Made by a program: the position numbers and the translations under genes
Shown: piece by piece, positions 14,992 to 15,109 of the stretch
Numbering within the stretch: position 1 is the stretch's first letter
How the letters are laid out: each line of letters begins with the position of its first letter
NCBI GenBank assembly: GCA_050257395.1
Contig: JBLMWU010000307.1
Location: forward strand, 1-15,109
Source of the DNA: JAIRTY01 sp050257395
GTDB taxonomy: Bacteria > Actinomycetota > Actinomycetes > Streptosporangiales > Streptosporangiaceae
Direction of reading: 5' to 3'
Length of the DNA: 15,109 nt
Notes under the pieces: model-generated
The model's input: the letters and a program-made list of their open reading frames with translations, nothing else
What the model was told of the DNA's origin: nothing
Database searches by the model: none

Positions 14992-15109
14992 ATCGCGTGC
15001 GGCCTCAGCCCCCGCGCCGTTCGTTCCCTATCCCGTTAGCATGTGGCGCCGCGCGGGACCCTGCGGCTACCCCGCTCCCGGCGAAAGCCGCTCGCATCTG
15101 CGCTGCAGC
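14992..15109. other. Leader/promoter region of the aldehyde dehydrogenase operon, no gene recognised
   Basis: About 118 bp to the window edge. It contains a patch less G+C-rich than its surroundings (about 15018-15042, around CGTTCCCTATCCCGTTAGC), where a promoter is expected, but I cannot name convincing -10/-35 boxes. The minus frames hold no recognisable gene end; in particular I see nothing like the C-terminus of a glutamine synthetase-type ligase. Confidence 0.4.

Noticed and set aside
15041..15109. Possible divergent plus-strand gene starting at ATG 15041
   Set aside because: Only 23 codons are visible, with no ribosome binding site and no recognisable sequence; cannot be supported.
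1..15109. Mobile elements, CRISPR arrays, tRNA/rRNA genes, large repeats
   Set aside because: Looked for transposase motifs, spaced direct repeats and cloverleaf or ribosomal segments while reading; none were seen.

Overview
The window reads as a chromosomal segment from a very G+C-rich actinobacterium. The evidence is the strong G/C bias at third codon positions, frequent GTG starts, 4-bp stop/start overlaps, and an OpcA homologue next to zwf. OpcA with a tkt-tal-pgi-zwf-opcA gene order is an actinobacterial signature. I cannot name the genus. I see no insertion sequence, CRISPR array, tRNA or rRNA, and no gene-free stretch above about 150 bp.

Left part (about 1-6708, minus strand): a pentose-phosphate operon transcribed as tkt > tal > pgi > zwf > opcA. 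The opcA gene is cut by the window edge. The five proteins cover both branches of the pathway: G6P isomerisation, G6P oxidation with its assembly factor, and the transaldolase/transketolase reactions. tal/pgi and pgi/zwf overlap by the four bases GTGA, so they are probably translationally coupled. A strong inverted repeat sits just upstream of tkt.

Middle part (about 6709-9228): a plus-strand gene for a multi-membrane PrsW-type intramembrane metalloprotease lies divergent from tkt. It converges on ctaA (heme A synthase, minus strand), with a perfect 12-bp GC inverted repeat between the two stop codons. In many actinobacteria the heme O synthase gene ctaB lies near ctaA and tkt; here there is no ctaB in that place.

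Right part (about 9317-14975, minus strand): six tightly packed genes, aldehyde dehydrogenase > short-chain dehydrogenase > class-I glutamine amidotransferase (PuuD-like) > ABC ATPase > ABC-2 permease > EamA/RhtA-type exporter, with ctaA 88 bp further on. The first three resemble the gamma-glutamylated amine degradation module (compare the Mycobacterium tuberculosis Rv2860c-Rv2857c group). The ABC pair next to ctaA resembles the conserved ABC-2 exporter beside actinobacterial ctaA. The two modules are physically fused: the amidotransferase stop overlaps the ATPase start by four bases. The substrate of the exporters and of the amine pathway is not readable from the sequence.
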